Shown piece by piece: positions 54,139-56,884 of a DNA stretch of 56,884 nucleotides; the first letter of the stretch is position 1, and the number at the start of each line of letters is the position of its first letter. The position numbers were made by a program, and so were the translations under genes. The stretch lies in the NCBI GenBank assembly GCA_019748195.1, contig JAIEPW010000091.1, positions 1 through 56,884 of the forward strand, written 5' to 3'. This DNA comes from Bryobacteraceae bacterium (GTDB lineage Bacteria; Acidobacteriota; Terriglobia; Bryobacterales; Bryobacteraceae). Under the pieces are notes generated by a model. The model had not been told where the DNA came from, searched no databases, and worked only from the letters and a program-made list of their open reading frames with translations.

Positions 54139-55231
54139 GGTCGGTCCAGGCTTCCACCGCGAATTCGTCTTCCGTGATCTGATGCAGTTTCACCGCGCGG
54201 AAGCGGATGGCGTCGGCGCGGCGGCGCCTGCCGACCCCGCCCGCCACGGGCAGCGATTGCATTCCGCCGAGAATCTTGGGGGCGTAGTAAAAGAAGATCT
54301 TGTCCACCACGCCGGATTCAAGCGCGGCCCAATTCACACGGCTGCCGGCTTCGATCATCAGCGATTGGTACTTCTCGATTGCCAGCCAATCGACCAGGGC
54401 TGGAAGACTGGTGCGTCCGTCCTCGGAATCGAGCGCGACCACGCGGACGCCACGGTGTTCCAGCCGTTCGCGGCGCTCCGCCGACGCCGCCGACGTTGTG
54501 ACCACCAGCACATCTTCCCGCGCGGTCTCCACCATGCGGGAGGTAACGGGAAGCCGCAACTGAGAATCAAGGATGATGCGGAGCAGCGGGCGGGCGCGAT
54601 CGAGGCCGCTGCGATCGTTCAGAAGGCAGTCGTCAGCAAGCACCGTCCCGATTCCGGTCAGAATCGCATCCGAGCGGTGGCGAAGCGTTTGCACGTGCGC
54701 CCTCGCTGTTTCCGAGGTGATCCAGCCGCGGTTGTCCTCGGGCGCGGCGATCTTGCCGTCCAGCGTGACCGCCGATTTCAGCGTCACCAGCGGGCGGCCG
54801 GCGCGCATGAAGTGAACGAAGGCTTCATTCAGGCGCTCCGCGTCCGCCGTGTATTCAGCCGCGATCTCCACGGGAATCCCCGCTTCCGAAAGCTTTCGAA
54901 AGCCTTCTCCGCGCACCAGCGGATTCGGATCTTCCATCGCAGCCACTACCTTGGCGACGCCGGCTTCGATCACCCGGTCCGCGCACGGCGGAGTCCGCCC
55001 CTGGTGGGAGCACGGCTCCAAGGTGAGATACAACGTGGCGCCTTGCGCGCGGACTCCGGCTTCCTCAATGGCGAGAACTTCGGCGTGCTTCACGCCGGCC
55101 CAGGTGTGGAAGCCGCGGCCCACGATCTCGCCGTCACGAACGGCCACCGCGCCCACCGCGGGGTTGGGACTTGTGAGTCCCGCGCCCCTCCAGGCCAGCC
55201 GCATCGCCTCATCCATGAATTCGTTGGGCAT
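54119..55231 (-). CDS. ribD: Bifunctional riboflavin biosynthesis deaminase/reductase
   Basis: This is a 370-residue, two-domain enzyme. The deaminase domain has the zinc ligands His49 and Glu51 ([10 protein letters not shown]), Cys74 and Cys83 ([13 protein letters not shown]). The reductase domain (from about 145) has [17 protein letters not shown] and [21 protein letters not shown]. It carries out two steps from the GTP cyclohydrolase II product. Its ATG shares one base with the ftsY stop and it overlaps ribE. Neighbouring genes and order support co-expression. Confidence 0.96.
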   Translation of the reverse strand: MPNEFMDEAMRLAWRGAGLTSPNPAVGAVAVRDGEIVGRGFHTWAGVKHAEVLAIEEAGVRAQGATLYLTLEPCSHQGRTPPCADRVIEAGVAKVVAAMEDPNPLVRGEGFRKLSEAGIPVEIAAEYTADAERLNEAFVHFMRAGRPLVTLKSAVTLDGKIAAPEDNRGWITSETARAHVQTLRHRSDAILTGIGTVLADDCLLNDRSGLDRARPLLRIILDSQLRLPVTSRMVETAREDVLVVTTSAASAERRERLEHRGVRVVALDSEDGRTSLPALVDWLAIEKYQSLMIEAGSRVNWAALESGVVDKIFFYYAPKILGGMQSLPVAGGVGRRRRADAIRFRAVKLHQITEDEFAVEAWTDHVHRDH

Positions 55232-56178
55232 CAGTCAAAGAGGGATGCGACGTAACTTTCCGGCTCGAACGGCAGCAGGTCGTCCGCTTTCTCGCCTACT
55301 CCGACGTAGCGGATGGGCAGGTTCAGCTCCCGCGAGATGGCCACCACGACCCCGCCTTTTGCCGTCCCGTCGAGCTTGGTCAATACTATGCCGGTGACGC
55401 CGGCGGTCTCGGTGAACTTGCGCGCCTGTTCCAATCCGTTCTGGCCGGTGGTGGCGTCCAGCACCAGCAGCACCTCGTGCGGCGCATCCGGGATGACCCG
55501 CTTGGTGGTGCGGTCCATCTTCTCCAACTCCGCCATCAGATTGGTTTTGGTGTGCAGGCGGCCCGCGGTGTCGACGATCACATAATCTACTTTGCGAGCT
55601 TTCGCGGCTTGCAGCGCGTCGAACAGCACCGCGCTCGGGTCGGAGCCTGCCTGCTGCCGGATCACGTCCGTTTGCGTGCGCTCCCCCCACACTTCGAGCT
55701 GCTCGATGGCCGCGGCGCGGAAGGTATCAGCGGCGCACAACAGAACGGAGCGGCCTTCGTTGCGGAAGCGTTGCGCGAGCTTGCCGATGGTGGTGGTCTT
55801 GCCCGCGCCGTTCACCCCCACCACCATCACCACGGCGGGCGGCTGGCTGACCTGAGGCAGCGGCCGCTCGGTGGCTTGCAGGACCTCCACCACGTGCTCC
55901 CGGATCAACTGCTTCAGCTCGGAAGCGTCCCCGAGCATGTGGCGATCCACGCGCTGGCGTGCCCGCTCCAGGATCTCCTGCGTGGTCTTGACGCCGATGT
56001 CCGCGCTGAGCAGAGCGTACTCCAGCTCATCCAAAACGTCCGCGTCGATTTCCTTGCGGCCCTGGAACACGTCCTCCAGCTTCTCCACCAGGCCGGTGCG
56101 GGTCTTTTGAATGCCCGATTTGAGCCGGTCGAGTAGAGAAGGCTCGGGCGTCTCCGAACCGAAGAGGGTTTTGAACAT
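55231..56178 (-). CDS. ftsY: Signal recognition particle receptor FtsY
   Basis: This is a 315-residue SRP-type GTPase with no long acidic A domain (residues 1-25 only), a helical N domain (30-105) and a G domain with G1 [10 protein letters not shown] at 121-130, [26 protein letters not shown] and [10 protein letters not shown]. It receives ribosome-SRP complexes at the membrane. Missing the A domain is common outside Enterobacteriaceae. It is the first gene of the ftsY-ribD-ribE unit. Confidence 0.97.
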   Translation of the reverse strand: MFKTLFGSETPEPSLLDRLKSGIQKTRTGLVEKLEDVFQGRKEIDADVLDELEYALLSADIGVKTTQEILERARQRVDRHMLGDASELKQLIREHVVEVLQATERPLPQVSQPPAVVMVVGVNGAGKTTTIGKLAQRFRNEGRSVLLCAADTFRAAAIEQLEVWGERTQTDVIRQQAGSDPSAVLFDALQAAKARKVDYVIVDTAGRLHTKTNLMAELEKMDRTTKRVIPDAPHEVLLVLDATTGQNGLEQARKFTETAGVTGIVLTKLDGTAKGGVVVAISRELNLPIRYVGVGEKADDLLPFEPESYVASLFD

Positions 56179-56218
56179 GGCGTGGGTGCTCTTTTCAGTT
56201 TACCAATCGACGCCGGGA

Positions 56219-56884
56219 TCAACGCACCAGATGGAACCGCTCCTGGCGTTTCAGGATCCAGTTCATGCGGCCGCTTTCATCGAGCACCGCGTCCTCTTCC
56301 ATGCCGACGAACAACTCCTGTCCGCCCATCTCGGGAACCTTGGTGCGGGCCGCGAGCTCGATGGAGAACCAGGAGTTGGGCAGCAGCAGCACATCGCCGC
56401 GTCCCGGAACTCCTTCCTGGCGATCCCACAGGCCGATGAGCGGTCCGGCGCCATGGCCGTGATCCCCGATCGGGTGCGTGTAGAACGTCCCGTTGATGCC
56501 TTCCGAGCGCATCTGCGCCAGCGCGTCGAATAAAACCTGATTGCCGGAGATCCCGGGGCGCATTTTAGACATCAGGATCTCCTGCATGCGCTGCGCATTC
56601 CGCAGCGCTTTGACGATTCCAGGGGGCGGCTCGGTTTCGCCGGCCTTCAAGACGTATCCCATATGCTGCGTGTCGGTGGCCAGGCGCATGGCGGTGAGGC
56701 CGTAGTCGACGTGCAGCACGTCACCGCGCTCGATCACTACGGGTTCGTCCTCGGCAAGGATATTGACGTCGGCCTTGGAGGGCTTCTGAACGCGAACGCT
56801 CGGCTGGAACCAGGTCCCGAAGCCGAGGTTCAAGGTCTGCTGGCGCAGCCACCACACCACGTCGGCGTTGGTGGTCTTGCCGGG
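56219..56884 (-). CDS. M24-family metallopeptidase, 3' part (5' end outside window)
   Basis: The frame stays open to the window edge, so 221 codons of the C-terminal catalytic domain are present. Metal-ligand motifs are HVDYGLTAMRLATDTQHMGY (two Asp), HPIGDHGHGAGP (His-rich turn) and FSIELAARTKVPEM (Glu), as in pita-bread peptidases. The tail VGMEEDAVLDESGRMNWILKRQ holds the last Glu. It differs from the M24 gene at 47936-49363 in sequence. It is 40 bp upstream of ftsY. The N-terminal part cannot be judged. Confidence 0.88.
   Translation of the reverse strand, partial: PGKTTNADVVWWLRQQTLNLGFGTWFQPSVRVQKPSKADVNILAEDEPVVIERGDVLHVDYGLTAMRLATDTQHMGYVLKAGETEPPPGIVKALRNAQRMQEILMSKMRPGISGNQVLFDALAQMRSEGINGTFYTHPIGDHGHGAGPLIGLWDRQEGVPGRGDVLLLPNSWFSIELAARTKVPEMGGQELFVGMEEDAVLDESGRMNWILKRQERFHLVR

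Noticed and set aside
53300-55231. FMN riboswitch for the rib genes
   Set aside because: No RFN-type conserved sequence is seen before ribD, which overlaps ftsY and is expressed from its promoter.

Overview
The window looks like chromosomal DNA of a high-GC Acidobacteriota bacterium, most likely of the Solibacter/Bryobacter group. The signs are a PadR regulator overlapping a full-length ADOP-type permease (two MacB/FtsX units behind an N-terminal prefix domain), a secreted protein of tandem Ig-like repeats ending in the Solibacter-type TIGR03437 domain, a DUF4097 repeat lipoprotein, and many exported proteins whose signal peptides end in AQ. I see no phage, insertion sequence, CRISPR array, rRNA or tRNA. 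Both ends cut through a gene.

Layout. 1-7.3 kb: end of an FtsX-type permease, a chimeric small protein (DUF5908-like head, prepilin-like segment), PadR-ADOP, an exported amidohydrolase, an acyl-CoA dehydrogenase and two small unknown genes. 7.3-15 kb: dprA, topA, a membrane-anchored methyltransferase, a DinB-like protein, a six-haem cytochrome and an exported TPR protein. 15-20 kb (minus strand): guaA, a methyltransferase, a TPR protein and two small envelope or coiled-coil proteins, probably one operon. 20-22 kb: a small membrane protein, a UGA-containing GrdB-like selenoprotein gene and a broken TPR gene. 22-26 kb: an orphan nuoM and the TIGR03437 protein. 26-30 kb: an ABC ATPase overlapping clpC, a strong bidirectional terminator and the DUF4097 lipoprotein. 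30-34 kb: slipin, SPOR protein, lipA and lnt, tightly packed. 34-38 kb: a leader-like region, a four-cysteine small protein, a TROVE (Ro60-like) protein, a bacilliredoxin and small unknowns. 38-44 kb: hpnE with a 35-residue membrane peptide, a cysteine-rich membrane protein, fused trpEG and a YyaL/SSP411 protein. 44-57 kb: gpmI, an amidohydrolase, an aldo/keto reductase, an M24 peptidase, a sigma-54 activator overlapping serB, a DHH protein, a GNAT acetyltransferase, ribE-ribD-ftsY and a partial second M24 protein.

Most of the window is ordinary housekeeping and envelope biology. The most notable item is at 20463-21341. An ordinary gene call would stop at TGA 20967-20969, but the same frame continues for 124 codons as the conserved second half of a glycine/betaine/sarcosine/D-proline reductase selenoprotein B-like (GrdB-like) protein. 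The TGA sits in a U-x-x-C motif and is followed by a SECIS-like hairpin. Also worth a look are the prepilin-like chimera at 616-942, the TROVE protein that has lost its MIDAS motif and lies downstream of a structured leader, the long eukaryote-like GMP synthetase, the orphan nuoM, and the cysteine-cluster PAS regulator translationally coupled to serB.
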